From contig NZ_MSJP01000111.1 in the NCBI RefSeq assembly GCF_014596525.1, positions 1 through 64,000 of the forward strand: a DNA stretch of 64,000 nt, read 5' to 3'. The notes under the pieces were generated by a model, which was not told the origin of the DNA, made no database searches, and saw nothing but the letters and a program-made list of their open reading frames with translations. The translations under genes were made by a program, and so were the position numbers. Of this stretch, positions 25,776-34,006 are shown piece after piece; within the stretch, counting starts at the first letter, position 1, and every line of letters starts with the position of its first letter. Source of the stretch: Streptomyces sp. CBMA291. GTDB taxonomy: Bacteria > Actinomycetota > Actinomycetes > Streptomycetales > Streptomycetaceae.

Positions 25776-26936
25776 ATGTACGACTTCGACCGGAAAGTGG
25801 ACCGGCACGGGACCTGGTCGGTCCAATGGGACGGGATCGAGGACCGCTTCGGCGTCTCCGACCTGCTCCCCTTCACCATCTCCGACATGGACTTCGCCTC
25901 GCCGCCGGAGGTCCTCGCGGCCCTGCGCGAGCGGATCGACCACGGGGTCTTCGGCTACACGGACTGGCGGCTCGGCGCGTTCCGGGAGGCGATACGCCAC
26001 TGGTACGCGAGCCGCCACGACACCGCAATCGACGTCGACGCCCTGGTCTACGCGCCCTCCGTGCTCAACCAGCTCTCCCAGCTGCTCCGGATGTGGACCG
26101 GGCCCGGCGACGGCGTGGTCGTGCACACCCCCACGTACGACGGCTTCCGCAAGGCGGTCACCGGGCTCGGGCGCGAGCTGCGGGGCGTCCCGGTCGGTGA
26201 CATGGCGGCCCTGGAACGGGAGCTGGCCCGGCCGGACAGCCGGATGCTGCTGCTCTGCTCCCCGCACAACCCGACCGGCCGGGTGTGGACCGAGGAGGAA
26301 CTGACCGCGTTCGCCCGGCTGGCCGAGCGGCACGGGGTGGCCGTCGTCAGCGACGAGATACACGCCGACCTGACCGCCGAGGGCCACCGGCACATCCCCT
26401 GGGCCAGGATCGCCGAGCCCGGTCGGGGCCGCCGCTGGGCCCTGATCACCTCGGGCACCAAGGCCTTCAACTTCCCCGCGCTCTCCGGCTCGTACGGGCT
26501 CCTCGGCGACCCCGACGAGCGCACCGCCTTCGTCCGGCGGATGGAGACCGGGGAGGGCCTCGCCTCGCCCGCCGTCCTCTCGCTGACCGCGCACATCGCC
26601 GCGTACCGGCAGGGCGCCCCCTGGCTCGACGCCCTGCGCGGCTATGTCGCAGGGACGATGGAATCGCTCGGGGAGCGGCTGGCCGAGGGACTGCCCGGGG
26701 TCGTCTGGGAGCCGCCGCAGGCCGGATACCTGGCCTGGATCGACCTCCGGCCCCTCGGCATCGACGAAGCCAGGCTCCAGGAGGAACTGGTGGCCGTGGA
26801 GAAGGTCGCGATCATGCCGGGCGGGGTCTACGGCACCCCCGGCTTCGTCCGCCTGAACGTGGGCTGCCCCCGAGAGAAGGCGGAACGTGGCGCGGACGCC
26901 CTGATCAGGGCGGCGAACAGACTGAGGACCGGTTGA
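25776..26936 (+). CDS. PatB/MalY-type cystathionine beta-lyase / aminotransferase
   Basis: 386 residues of the MalY/PatB branch of class I aminotransferases. Features: FTISDMDFASPPEVLAALRERIDHGVFGYTDW, LLLCSPHNPTGRVWTEEEL, VAVVSDEIHADLT, the PLP lysine in TSGTKAFNFPALSGSY and GGVYGTPGFVRLNVGCPRE. These enzymes cleave C-S bonds of cystathionine or cysteine. Start ATG 25776 follows GGGAGGG; the frame continues further upstream through the fba terminator, but only this start matches the family. Followed by repeats and pseudogene debris. Confidence 0.9.
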   Translation: MYDFDRKVDRHGTWSVQWDGIEDRFGVSDLLPFTISDMDFASPPEVLAALRERIDHGVFGYTDWRLGAFREAIRHWYASRHDTAIDVDALVYAPSVLNQLSQLLRMWTGPGDGVVVHTPTYDGFRKAVTGLGRELRGVPVGDMAALERELARPDSRMLLLCSPHNPTGRVWTEEELTAFARLAERHGVAVVSDEIHADLTAEGHRHIPWARIAEPGRGRRWALITSGTKAFNFPALSGSYGLLGDPDERTAFVRRMETGEGLASPAVLSLTAHIAAYRQGAPWLDALRGYVAGTMESLGERLAEGLPGVVWEPPQAGYLAWIDLRPLGIDEARLQEELVAVEKVAIMPGGVYGTPGFVRLNVGCPREKAERGADALIRAANRLRTG

Positions 26937-27100
26937 GGGCTTGGGGTGAGGGGAGGCCGGGGGCCGGGTGAGGGCTTGGGACACGGGGAGGCCGGAGACC
27001 GGCTGAGGGCCTGGGGCGAGAGCAGGCTGCGGGCCGGTTGAGGGCTTGGGGCGCGGGTGAGGCTGCGGGCCTGGGGTGCAGGGGAGGCCGGGGGCCGTCG
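26934..27100. repeat. Degenerate tandem repeats after the PatB gene
   Basis: Five imperfect units of roughly 30-35 bases built on GGTTGAGGGCTTGGGGCG and GAGGCTGCGGGCC, directly after the PatB stop. They encode nothing recognisable. This is the first part of a 473-base gap before the MFS gene. Confidence 0.75.
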
Positions 27101-27325
27101 GAGGGGCGCTCGGGACCTCCGTGGCCATCGCGCCCGACGGCACCGTGGTGGCGGGTTCCCACGCCCTCTAGGAACCGGACGGGTTCGTCTACCGGCCGGG
27201 CGAGACCAAGGTCGTACGACAGTGCGAATTCCCCGACACCCCGACTCCCCGACCGCAGCGGGCAACGTCGCGTACAAGGTCGCCTACGCGGGCGACGCCA
27301 CGCACGTGGGCGCTGCCCCCTCGCG
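27101..27325 (+). pseudogene. Remnants of a beta-propeller/Ig-like surface protein gene
   Basis: One frame (from about 27103) reads LGTSVAIAPDGTVVAGSHAL, stops, and goes on EPDGFVYRPGETKVVRQCEF. A second frame (27245-27310) reads PTAAGNVAYKVAYAGDATHVGA. These resemble two separate parts of large Streptomyces secreted proteins: the propeller blade (VAPDG..VAAG...YRPGE..PVR.YEF) and the bacterial Ig repeat (YKVAYAGDATHAGAS). An in-frame stop, a frame change and a deletion of everything in between show that the gene is dead. The pattern is recognised from memory. Confidence 0.6.
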
Positions 27326-27409
27326 GGGCCCGCACCGACACCGGCACCGGCACCGCCCCGTTCGCCGATTCGGCGGGCGGGGCGGTGCCGTTCGCGGGAC
27401 CATGCCGTC

Positions 27410-28873
27410 ATGGGCGATCGGGACGTACGGATGGCGTCGAAGGCCGGGCGGTGGATCGTCTTCACCACCGTCCTCGGCTCGGGGATGGCCCTGCTCGACT
27501 CCACCGTCGTCAACGTGGCCCTGCCGCACATCGGCGCCGATCTGGGCGCCGACCTCGCCGTCCTCCAGTGGACCGTCAACGCCTACATGCTGACCCTGGC
27601 CGGGCTCATCCTCCTCGGCGGCTCCCTCGGCGACCGCTACGGACGGCGCCGGGTCTTCGTGATCGGCGTGGTGTGGTTCGCGCTGGCCTCGCTGCTGTGC
27701 GGGCTCGCCCCGAACGCCGGGGTCCTGATCGCCGCCCGCGCCCTCCAAGGAGTCGGCGGGGCGCTGCTCACCCCCGGCTCGCTCGCGCTGATCCAGGCGA
27801 GCTTCCACGAGGACGACCGGGCCAGGGCGGTCGGCCTGTGGTCCGGCTTCGGGGGCGTGGGGGCGGCCATCGGGCCCTTCGTCGGCGGCTGGCTGGTCGA
27901 CGGACCCGGCTGGCGCTGGGTTTTCCTCCTCAACGTGCCGCTCGCCGCCCTCTGCGTCCCGGTCGCCCTGCGGCACGTACCGGAATCGCGGGGCGGGCGC
28001 GGGACCGGCGCGGAGGGCCGGTTCGACGTGCTCGGCGCGGTCCTCGGCGCGGCGGCCCTCGCCCTGGTGACCTACGCCCTGATCGGCGCCGCCTGGTGGG
28101 CGGGGGCCGCCGGAGTGCTGGTCGGCGCCGGGTTCGTCGCGGTGGAGCGGCGGCGCGGCGAGGCGGCGATGGCTCCGCCGTCGATCTTCGCCTCGCGCAT
28201 GTTCACGGCGGTCAACCTGGTCACGCTCTGTGTGTACGCGGCGTTCGGCGGGTTCTTCTTCCTCGCGGCGCTCCAGCTCCAGGTGGTCTCGGGCTACTCG
28301 GCGCTCGCGGCGGGCACCGCCCTGCTCCCGACGACCGTCCTCATGCTGCTCCTCTCGGCCCGCTCGGGGGAGCTGGGGGAGCGGATCGGGCCCCGCATCC
28401 CGCTCACGGTGGGGCCGCTGCTCTGCGCGGCGGGGATGCTCCTGATGCTGCGGGTCGGCGAGCACGCCGCGTACCTCACGGACGTGCTGCCCGCGCTCCT
28501 GGTGCTGGGGCTCGGCATGACGACCCTGGTGGCGCCGCTGACCGCGACGGTCCTGGCCTCGGTGGACGTCTCCCGGGCGGGGCTCGCGAGCGGCATCAAC
28601 AACGCGGCGGCACGGGCGGCGGGCCTGATCGCGGTGGCCGCGCTGCCGCTGCTGGCCGGGATGGGCCCGGAGGCGTACCGCTCGGCGGCGGAGTTCGGGG
28701 CGACCTTCCGGCGGGCGATGCCGATGTGCGCGGGGATCCTCGTCCTCGGCGCGGTCCTGGCCTGGACGACGATGCGGACCCCGCCCCGGGCCGACTGCCA
28801 CCCGGACTGCAAGGTGCACTGCGGGGTGACGTCCCCGCCCCTGGACCCGGGGGAGCGGGACGCGACGACATGA
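27410..28873 (+). CDS. MFS drug/solute exporter, DHA2 (EmrB/QacA) type
   Basis: 487 residues with about 14 hydrophobic helices. Typical motifs: MALLDSTVVNVALPHIGADL (motif D1), GGSLGDRYGRRRVFVIG (motif A), ARALQGVGGALLTPGSLALI, and GLWSGFGGVGAAIGPFVGGWLVDG (motif C), as in proton-driven exporters. The C-terminal end DCHPDCKVHCGV is Cys/His-rich, a tail I have seen in Streptomyces relatives. Start uncertain: ATG 27410 is used, ATG 27431 (MASKAGRW) is also possible. The longer frame from 27038 runs through pseudogene DNA and is rejected. Substrate unknown. Confidence 0.88.
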   Translation: MGDRDVRMASKAGRWIVFTTVLGSGMALLDSTVVNVALPHIGADLGADLAVLQWTVNAYMLTLAGLILLGGSLGDRYGRRRVFVIGVVWFALASLLCGLAPNAGVLIAARALQGVGGALLTPGSLALIQASFHEDDRARAVGLWSGFGGVGAAIGPFVGGWLVDGPGWRWVFLLNVPLAALCVPVALRHVPESRGGRGTGAEGRFDVLGAVLGAAALALVTYALIGAAWWAGAAGVLVGAGFVAVERRRGEAAMAPPSIFASRMFTAVNLVTLCVYAAFGGFFFLAALQLQVVSGYSALAAGTALLPTTVLMLLLSARSGELGERIGPRIPLTVGPLLCAAGMLLMLRVGEHAAYLTDVLPALLVLGLGMTTLVAPLTATVLASVDVSRAGLASGINNAAARAAGLIAVAALPLLAGMGPEAYRSAAEFGATFRRAMPMCAGILVLGAVLAWTTMRTPPRADCHPDCKVHCGVTSPPLDPGERDATT

Positions 28874-28949
28874 GGGGGCGGGGCCTCACGGTGGGCGCGC
28901 CCGCTTCCGAGGGGCCCGCGCTCCGGTGCGTACGGGCCCGGTGCTCCGG

Positions 28950-29016
28950 CGCGCACAGTCCCCGCCTCCCCGCGCGTACGTCCCCGCCTCCCCGCGCGTA
29001 CAGTCCCAGCCTTCCC
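28950..29016. repeat. Three tandem 22-bp repeats
   Basis: Copies of CGCGCGTACAGTCCCCGCCTCCC (first and third vary by one or two bases) between the MFS gene and the DUF3151 gene, ending about 45 bases before the next ATG. Confidence 0.8.
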
Positions 29017-29062
29017 GGCCACCGCGCCCCACCCCCCTCGGCCACTGAGGCAGACTGGCCCC

Positions 29063-29476
29063 ATGGCCATCCACGAGAACCTGCTGGGGGGACCGGCCCC
29101 CACCCACCTGCCCGACGATCCGGGTCCGCGCGAGCTGCTCGCGAGCGGCGCCGCTCCGGCGGACGTCGCAGCGAAGTACCCGACCTCCTCGCTCGCCTGG
29201 GCCCGGCTCGCGGACGACGCGTACGAGCGCGGCGCGGTCGTCGAGTCGTACGCCTACGCCCGTACGGGCTACCACCGCGGCCTCGACGCGCTGCGCCGCA
29301 ACGGCTGGAAGGGCCACGGCCCGGTGCCGTGGGAGCACGAGCCGAACCGGGGCTTCCTGCGCGCCCTGCACGCGCTCGCCCGCGCCGCGGGGGAGATCGG
29401 CGAGAAGGAGGAGCACGAGCGCTGCTCGACCTTCCTGCGGGACTCCTCGGAGACCGCAGCCGAGACCCTCGGCTGA
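29063..29476 (+). CDS. DUF3151-family protein
   Basis: 137 residues. Contiguous match to the actinobacterial DUF3151 pattern: NLLGGPAPTHLPDDPG, VAAKYPTSSLAWARLADDAYERGAVVESYAYARTGYHRGLDALRRNGWKG and EPNRGFLRALHALARAAGEIGE. Function unknown; cytosolic and alpha-helical. ATG 29063 has no strong ribosome-binding site but the N-terminus is the family's. In Streptomyces it is usually found close to fba and purA. Confidence 0.9.
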   Translation: MAIHENLLGGPAPTHLPDDPGPRELLASGAAPADVAAKYPTSSLAWARLADDAYERGAVVESYAYARTGYHRGLDALRRNGWKGHGPVPWEHEPNRGFLRALHALARAAGEIGEKEEHERCSTFLRDSSETAAETLG

Positions 29477-29668
29477 CTCCGCACCGCCCCTGACGTGCAC
29501 CGGTTCCCCCTGTTTCGAGGGACGGGGGGAACCGGACAGACTCTCCGCGCCTTTCGAGGCTGTTCGACACGGCCGGTACGATCCCCGGGACCGCAGGACC
29601 GAACACGCCGGTACCGAGGCACTCTTCCTCTTCCCCCCCACGCCGGCCGACGCAGGGGAGAAGTTGCC

Positions 29669-30553
29669 GTGGCCAAGCGCGCCGTACCCGCAGGACGAGG
29701 CCGAACGGCCGGCGGTCGTGGCGGCGGCAGACGCTGGAGCCCCACGCGCCGCGGTCGTCTCCTGGCGACCACGCTGGCCCTGACCACCGTGGTCCTGAGC
29801 GTGGGAACCGCCGTCTCCCACTGCGCGGGCCCGGCGGAGGACGCCAAGGCCGCGCACGCCCCGCCGCAGGGGCCGGTTCCCCCGGAGCCCGCGACCACCA
29901 CGACGAAGCCGGCACCGAAGCCGGAGCGGACGGCGAACCCGACGGCGAAGGCGACCACGAAGCCGCCGACCACCCCGCCCGTCGTGCCCCGGTCCGGCTC
30001 CGGGACGTTCACCACCGCGCGCGCGTCCGGCGCGCCCGTCGGCCACAGCGGGTCGCTGCGCCGCTACGAGGTGCAGGTGGAGGAGGGCGTCGATCTCGAC
30101 GCACGGGAGACGGCGGCCGAGATCCAGCGCATCCTGGACCATCCGCGCAGCTGGGCCGCGCACGGCAAGGGCCGGTTCCAACTGGTCTCGGAGGACGCCG
30201 ACTTCGTCGTACGGATAGCCACCCCGGACACGGCGGACAAGCTCTGCGGGGAGCAGGGACTCGACACCCAGGGCGAGCTGAACTGCGAGACCACCGACGG
30301 GGTGGTGGTGAACCTGAAGCGCTGGATGCTCGGCTCGCCCACCTTCGCGGGCACGGCCGCCGAGTACCGGCATCTGATCGTCAACCACGAGGTCGGGCAC
30401 GAGATAGGCATCCGTCGCCACCTGGGCTGCCCGGGTCCGGGCAGACCCGCGCCCGCGATGATGCAGCAGATCAAGGGACTGGACGGCTGCCGCTCCAACG
30501 CCTTCCCGTACGCGGAGGACGGGAGCTACATCTCAGGGCCGATCGTGTCATGA
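29669..30553 (+). CDS. DUF3152-family secreted or membrane-anchored metalloprotease-like protein
   Basis: 294 residues from GTG 29669 (GGGGAG upstream). A basic N-terminus precedes a single hydrophobic helix (LLATTLALTTVVLSVGTAVSHC), then a Pro/Thr/Lys-rich spacer (~80-125). The DUF3152 domain ends with NHEVGHEIGIRRHLGCPGPG and MMQQIKGLDGCRSNAFPY. HEVGH (His240-His244) followed by Gly and a Met-turn-like MMQ is a zinc-protease-like layout, but the third histidine comes one residue later (His251) than in the metzincin spacing. Peptidase activity of the family is unproven. The domain would lie outside the cell. Confidence 0.8.
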   Translation: MAKRAVPAGRGRTAGGRGGGRRWSPTRRGRLLATTLALTTVVLSVGTAVSHCAGPAEDAKAAHAPPQGPVPPEPATTTTKPAPKPERTANPTAKATTKPPTTPPVVPRSGSGTFTTARASGAPVGHSGSLRRYEVQVEEGVDLDARETAAEIQRILDHPRSWAAHGKGRFQLVSEDADFVVRIATPDTADKLCGEQGLDTQGELNCETTDGVVVNLKRWMLGSPTFAGTAAEYRHLIVNHEVGHEIGIRRHLGCPGPGRPAPAMMQQIKGLDGCRSNAFPYAEDGSYISGPIVS

Positions 30554-30629
30554 TGCGCTTGGGACGGTGTGCGATGGAGCACACGTTCCGAGGGGACCGG
30601 GGCTCCCGTGCCGCGGCGACGAAGGCGAA

Positions 30630-30715
30630 GAGCGCGAACGACGCGAACAGCGTGCCTCACGCGAACGGCGTGGACCACGCGAGCGGCGAGAACGACGCGA
30701 ACCGGCACAGTCGAC
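30630..30715. repeat. Degenerate repeats in the kynA leader
   Basis: Six copies of GCGAACGACGCGAAC-like words (GCGAAC/GCGAGC cores every 9-18 bases) in the 215-base region between the DUF3152 gene and kynA. The frame is open but without family resemblance, so it is treated as untranslated leader. Confidence 0.55.
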
Positions 30716-30768
30716 GCGGGCACGGTGGAGCGGACCGCTACCCGGTCGTATGTATCGAGGAGACAGAG

Positions 30769-31617
30769 ATGTCCACCTTCCCCGATGCCGGAGCCGGTTC
30801 GGTCGCAGACGACCCGAACCTCGACTTCGCCGGCACCACGCCGTACGAGGACTACGTCCAGGCCGATGTCCTCACCCACCTCCAGCACCTCCGCTCGGAC
30901 GACCCCGGCGAGATGGTCTTCCTGGTCACCACCCAGGTCATGGAGCTGTGGTTCACGGTCATCGTGCACGAATGGGAGACCGCGGGCCGCGCCCTGCGCG
31001 AGGACCGCGTGTCCGTCGCGCAGGACGCCCTCAAGCGCTCGGTGCGCGAGCTGGAGGCCCTGAACCACTCCTGGCGCCCGCTCTCCCAGCTCACCCCCGG
31101 CCAGTTCAACGCCTACCGTGGCGCGCTCGGCGAGGGCTCCGGCTTCCAGTCCGCGATGTACCGGCGGATGGAGTTCCTCCTGGGCGAGAAGTCCTCGTCC
31201 ATGCTCGTCCCGCACCGGGGCGCGCCCCGCGTCCACGCCGAGCTGGAGAAGGCACTGCACCAGCCCAGCCTGTACGACGAGGTCCTCGGCCTCCTCGCCC
31301 GGCGCGGTCTGCCCGTACCGGCCGAGGTCCTCGCCCGTGACCTCGCGCGGCGATACGAGCCGTCCGCCGGGGTCGAGGAGGTCTGGGCGGCGATATACGC
31401 GGACCCCGAGGGCAACGAGGAGCTGATCCGGCTCGGCGAGGCCCTGAGCGACGTCGCCGAACTGGTCTGGCGATGGCGCAACGACCATCTGGTGGCGACC
31501 CGGCGCGCGATGGGCGCGAAGACCGGCACCGGCGGTTCGGCGGGGGTGGCCTGGCTGGAGAAGCGGGCCCAGAAGAACGTGTTCCCCGAGCTGTGGACGG
31601 CGCGCAGCCATGTCTGA
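30769..31617 (+). CDS. kynA: Tryptophan 2,3-dioxygenase
   Basis: 282 residues. Heme enzyme opening the indole ring of tryptophan to N-formylkynurenine, the first step of the kynurenine pathway. Motifs: TPYEDYVQADVLTHLQHL, MVFLVTTQVMELWFTVIVHEWE with the heme-pocket region, SWRPLSQLTPGQFNAYRGALGEGSGFQSAMYRRMEFLLG and VWRWRNDHLVATRRAMGAKTGTGGS. The ATG at 30769 follows GAGGAG; an ATG at 30550 would add 73 residues of repeats and is rejected. The stop overlaps the kynU start by eight bases. Confidence 0.96.
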   Translation: MSTFPDAGAGSVADDPNLDFAGTTPYEDYVQADVLTHLQHLRSDDPGEMVFLVTTQVMELWFTVIVHEWETAGRALREDRVSVAQDALKRSVRELEALNHSWRPLSQLTPGQFNAYRGALGEGSGFQSAMYRRMEFLLGEKSSSMLVPHRGAPRVHAELEKALHQPSLYDEVLGLLARRGLPVPAEVLARDLARRYEPSAGVEEVWAAIYADPEGNEELIRLGEALSDVAELVWRWRNDHLVATRRAMGAKTGTGGSAGVAWLEKRAQKNVFPELWTARSHV

Positions 31618-32884
31618 CCCGCTGAGGGACCGAGCCCTCGAACTCGACGCCGCCGACGTCCTCGCCAAGCACCGCGAGCGTTTCGTCCTCGACGAGGACA
31701 CCGTCTACCTGGACGGCAACTCGCTGGGCGCGCTGCCCGCGCACGTACCGGCGCGGATGGCCGACGTCCTCACCCGCGAGTGGGGCGAGCTGCGCATCCG
31801 CTCCTGGGGCGAGTCCGGCTGGTGGACCGCGCCGGAGCGGGTCGGCGACCGGATCGCACCGATCGTGGGCGCCGCCGCCGGGCAGCTCGTGGTGGGCGAC
31901 TCGACCAGCGTGAACGTCTTCAAGGCGGTCGTCGCCGCCGCCCGGCTCGCCGGGGAGGGACGGGACGAGATCCTCGTCGACGCGACGACCTTTCCCACGG
32001 ACGGGTACATCGCCCGGTCGGCCGCCCGGCTGACCGGACACCGGATCGTGCCGGTCGAACCGGGCCGGATGCCCGAGGCGGCCGGTCCCCGGACCGCCGC
32101 CGCGCTCGTCAACCACGTCGACTACCGCTCCGGCAGGCTCCACGACCTGCCGGGGATCACCGCCGCCCTGCACGGGGCGGGCGCGCTCGCCGTCTGGGAC
32201 CTCTGCCACAGCGCGGGCGCCCTGCCCGTCGGGCTCGACGCCCACGAGGTGGACCTGGCGGTCGGCTGCACGTACAAGTACCTGAACGGCGGGCCGGGCG
32301 CGCCCGCCTTCCTGTACGTCGCCGAGCGGCACCAGGCCGCCTTCGACTCGCCGCTGCCCGGCTGGAACTCGCATGCCGACCCGTTCGCCATGACTCCCGG
32401 GTACGAGGCGGCGGCGGGCGCGGTACGGGGCCGGGTGGGGACGCCCGACATCCTCTCCCTGCTCGCCCTCGAATCGGCGCTCGACGTCTGGGACGGGGTG
32501 GCGATCGAGGACGTACGGGCCAAGTCCCTCGCCCTGACCGACTTCTTCCTGGAGTGCGTCCGGGCGTACGTGCCGGAGGGCCGGGTCGTCCCGGTGACGC
32601 CGGAGGCGCACGGGGAGCGGGGCAGCCAGACCGCGCTGGCCTGCGCGGACGCGCCCGCAGTGATGGCGGAGCTGATCCGGCGCGGGGTGGTGGGCGATCT
32701 GCGCCGCCCGGACGTGCTGCGGTTCGGCTTCACTCCGCTGTACGTCGGCTTCGCGGACGCGGAGCGGGCGGCGCGGGTGCTCGCGGAGGTCGTGGCGGGT
32801 GCGGGGGCCGGGGAGACCGTGGCCGGCCGGGACTCCGCGGCGGGCGTGGAGTCCGGGGAGGTCGTGGCGGACCTCGGCCACTGA
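31610..32884 (+). CDS. kynU: Kynureninase
   Basis: 424 residues of the fold type I PLP enzyme that cleaves kynurenine to anthranilate and alanine. Parts: VYLDGNSLGALPAHVPARMADVL, WGESGWWTAPERVGDRIAPIVGA, VVGDSTSVNVFK, AVWDLCHSAGALPVGLDAHEVDLAVGCTYKYLNGGPGAPAFLYV, with Lys223 as the PLP lysine. Start ATG lies inside kynA, so translation is coupled. The C-terminal 40 residues are Ala/Gly/Glu-rich and probably disordered. It completes the catabolic step after kynA and the hydrolase. Confidence 0.96.
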   Translation: MSDPLRDRALELDAADVLAKHRERFVLDEDTVYLDGNSLGALPAHVPARMADVLTREWGELRIRSWGESGWWTAPERVGDRIAPIVGAAAGQLVVGDSTSVNVFKAVVAAARLAGEGRDEILVDATTFPTDGYIARSAARLTGHRIVPVEPGRMPEAAGPRTAAALVNHVDYRSGRLHDLPGITAALHGAGALAVWDLCHSAGALPVGLDAHEVDLAVGCTYKYLNGGPGAPAFLYVAERHQAAFDSPLPGWNSHADPFAMTPGYEAAAGAVRGRVGTPDILSLLALESALDVWDGVAIEDVRAKSLALTDFFLECVRAYVPEGRVVPVTPEAHGERGSQTALACADAPAVMAELIRRGVVGDLRRPDVLRFGFTPLYVGFADAERAARVLAEVVAGAGAGETVAGRDSAAGVESGEVVADLGH

Positions 32885-32985
32885 GCCGTACGGTCCGCCG
32901 GTCCTTCGATCTGCGGGGGCGGGGTACTGGTACCGTCCCCGCAGGTCAGGCCAAGTCGGCCCCGTACCGGAGAGGTTGGAACAGC

Positions 32986-33855
32986 ATGCCGGACCCCGCC
33001 GCCCGCGGTGCCGCCGAAGAGGCGTCCGTCCTGTCGCACCCGGCCGTCGCCCCGGACGCCTCCGCGCCCTACGGCGACCACCCGGACCAGGTGATCGACT
33101 TCTACGCCCCCCGGGACGGGCGGACCTCGGCGCCGCTCGTCGTCGCCCTGCACGGCGGTGCCTGGCGGGCGCGGTTCGACCGAGGGCATCTGACGCCGTT
33201 CGTGGACTTCCTGGCCCGCCGGGGCTTCGCGGTGGCCAGCGTCGAGTACCGGCGCGGCGGCGGCATCCCCCGGCAGGGCGGTACGGCTCCGGCCGCCGGG
33301 CGCTGGCCGGAGACCTTCGACGACGTGGCCGCCGCGCTCGACGCCCTGCCGGAACTGGCCGCCGCGCATCTGCCGCAGGCGGACCCGGACCGGATGGTGC
33401 TCACCGGGCACTCGGCAGGCGGGCAGCTCGCCCTGTGGGCCGCCGCCCGGCACGTCCTGCCGGCCGGTTCCCCGTGGCGGCTGCCCGGACCGGCGCCGCT
33501 GCGCGGGGTGGTGGCCCTCGCCCCCATCGCCCACTTCGGCCGGGCCGTCGAACTCGGCGTGTGCGGCGACGCGGTCACCGAACTGCTCGGCGGCCCCGAC
33601 GCCCCCGCCGGACGGGCGGCGGCCACCGACCCCTCGGTCCTGCTGCCGACGGGGATCGCGACCACGGTCGTCCAGGGCAGGGACGACGTCGACGTGCCCC
33701 TCGCGGTCGCCGAGGCGTTCGCGGAGGCGGCGGAACGAGCGGGCGAGACGGTCGGCCTGACCCTCCTGGAAGACGTCGGCCACTTCCCCCTGATCGACCC
33801 GGCGGCCGACGCGTGCGCGGTGGTGGCGGAGGAGATCGCCCAACTGGCCTGGTGA
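32986..33855 (+). CDS. Alpha/beta hydrolase, probable kynurenine formamidase
   Basis: 289 residues. Oxyanion-hole motif HGGAW (56-60), nucleophile elbow GHSAGG with Ser143, GRDDVDVP (acid region) and VGHFPLI holding the catalytic His. HGG plus GxSxG is the hormone-sensitive-lipase-like class that includes eukaryotic-type kynurenine formamidases. Position 100 bases after kynU in the same direction supports the role of hydrolysing N-formylkynurenine, the step between kynA and kynU. An unrelated esterase function cannot be excluded. ATG 32986 lies 7 bases after AGAGGTTGG. Confidence 0.78.
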   Translation: MPDPAARGAAEEASVLSHPAVAPDASAPYGDHPDQVIDFYAPRDGRTSAPLVVALHGGAWRARFDRGHLTPFVDFLARRGFAVASVEYRRGGGIPRQGGTAPAAGRWPETFDDVAAALDALPELAAAHLPQADPDRMVLTGHSAGGQLALWAAARHVLPAGSPWRLPGPAPLRGVVALAPIAHFGRAVELGVCGDAVTELLGGPDAPAGRAAATDPSVLLPTGIATTVVQGRDDVDVPLAVAEAFAEAAERAGETVGLTLLEDVGHFPLIDPAADACAVVAEEIAQLAW

Positions 33856-34006
33856 GGACGGCGGATTACGGGGCGGGGACTGTTTCGGCAGGTCAGGACT
33901 GTGCCGGGCCCCTAGGGGAGGGGGCCCGTAGTACTCAGGGGGGACCCTTGAGGATCCGTATCCAGCGGGACGACCCGGCTTCCGGCGCCCCCGTACGGTG
34001 GTTCGC

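Noticed and set aside
30550..30768. Extension of kynA to ATG 30550
   Set aside because: The extra 73 residues are repeat-encoded and not family-like; the ATG at 30769 has GAGGAG.
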